The notes under the pieces were generated by a model. That model saw only the letters and a program-made list of their open reading frames with translations. It did not search any database and had not been told where the DNA came from. This document shows, piece after piece, positions 63,756-64,000 of a stretch of DNA of 64,000 bases. The DNA comes from Watersipora subatra (taxonomy: Eukaryota; Bryozoa; Gymnolaemata; Cheilostomatida; Watersiporidae): contig NC_088714.1 in assembly GCF_963576615.1 (NCBI RefSeq), positions 1,798,001-1,862,000 of the forward strand, given 5' to 3'. The position numbers and the translations under genes are program-made. The number at the start of each line of letters is the position of its first letter. The first letter of the stretch is position 1.

Positions 63756-64000
63756 GTATCAGTTGTTACCTTTTTCTTAACAAATAGCAAGTTGTTCATA
63801 CAATAGCTAATCACATTTAATTTGCATTTATTCTCCTGTGTTACGAGAGAAATCATTGCGACTTCTTAAATACAAATATCTTCTAAGGGGCTGTTCTCCC
63901 TAATTTTTTTTAAACGTTCGGTTCTCAAACTATTGCTCCCCCTAATGTACAGGTAGTTAATATTAATTGATGTGTAATTTTACTCCAATTTGATCTGGCT
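63756..64000. other. Right-edge sequence, nothing recognised
   Basis: About 245 bp of unique AT-rich sequence, presumably still inside the right ABCC gene's intron. Confidence 0.45.

Overview
The window looks like AT-rich nuclear DNA of an invertebrate animal, most likely a lophotrochozoan. This is inferred from spliced metazoan ABCC exons with standard GT-AG boundaries, a Penelope-like element with a GIY-YIG endonuclease, an R2-superfamily element with a restriction-like endonuclease, Ty3/Gypsy elements and many small TIR elements. Species cannot be named from sequence alone. No bacterial operons, rRNA genes or convincing tRNA genes were seen.

Two partial genes of the ABCC (multidrug-resistance-associated protein) family lie head to head. 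The left gene is on the minus strand, from 26534 leftwards to 51. Its 12 exons splice in one frame (661 codons) from the NBD1 Q-loop, through the signature, Walker B, H-loop, an acidic linker and TMD2, to Walker A of NBD2; the rest runs off the left edge. The right gene is on the plus strand, from 48889 to 62169. Its 10 exons cover TMD0, the L0 linker and the first part of TMD1, with one short exon not found between 52273 and 58252; the rest runs off the right edge. The left gene's 5' half (TMD0/TMD1 and NBD1 Walker A) was not found in the 22 kb between the genes.

That middle region, 26.5-48.9 kb, is mostly mobile DNA. It holds a 3' fragment of an RLE-type LINE (30.4-31.5 kb, minus), a long TA microsatellite, a Penelope-like element fragment with inverted 16-bp ends (31.6-32.85 kb, plus), a small hAT-like MITE (35.0 kb), a Jockey/CR1-like LINE fragment (35.9-36.7 kb, minus), a young Ty3/Gypsy element with 201-bp LTRs and a 5-bp target duplication (37.0-41.7 kb, plus), and a decayed second Gypsy element (42.0-46.85 kb, minus). 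The introns carry TIR elements, some nested.

Roughly 30% of the window is tandem minisatellite, about 20 arrays with units of 16 to 70 bp. The largest is about 8.1 kb of a 50-bp unit with higher-order duplications. Two arrays, one in each ABCC gene, sit on a 3' splice site. Each of their units repeats the splice acceptor plus the first 15-21 nt of the downstream exon and is followed at once by an in-frame stop. This is the most unusual structure seen here.
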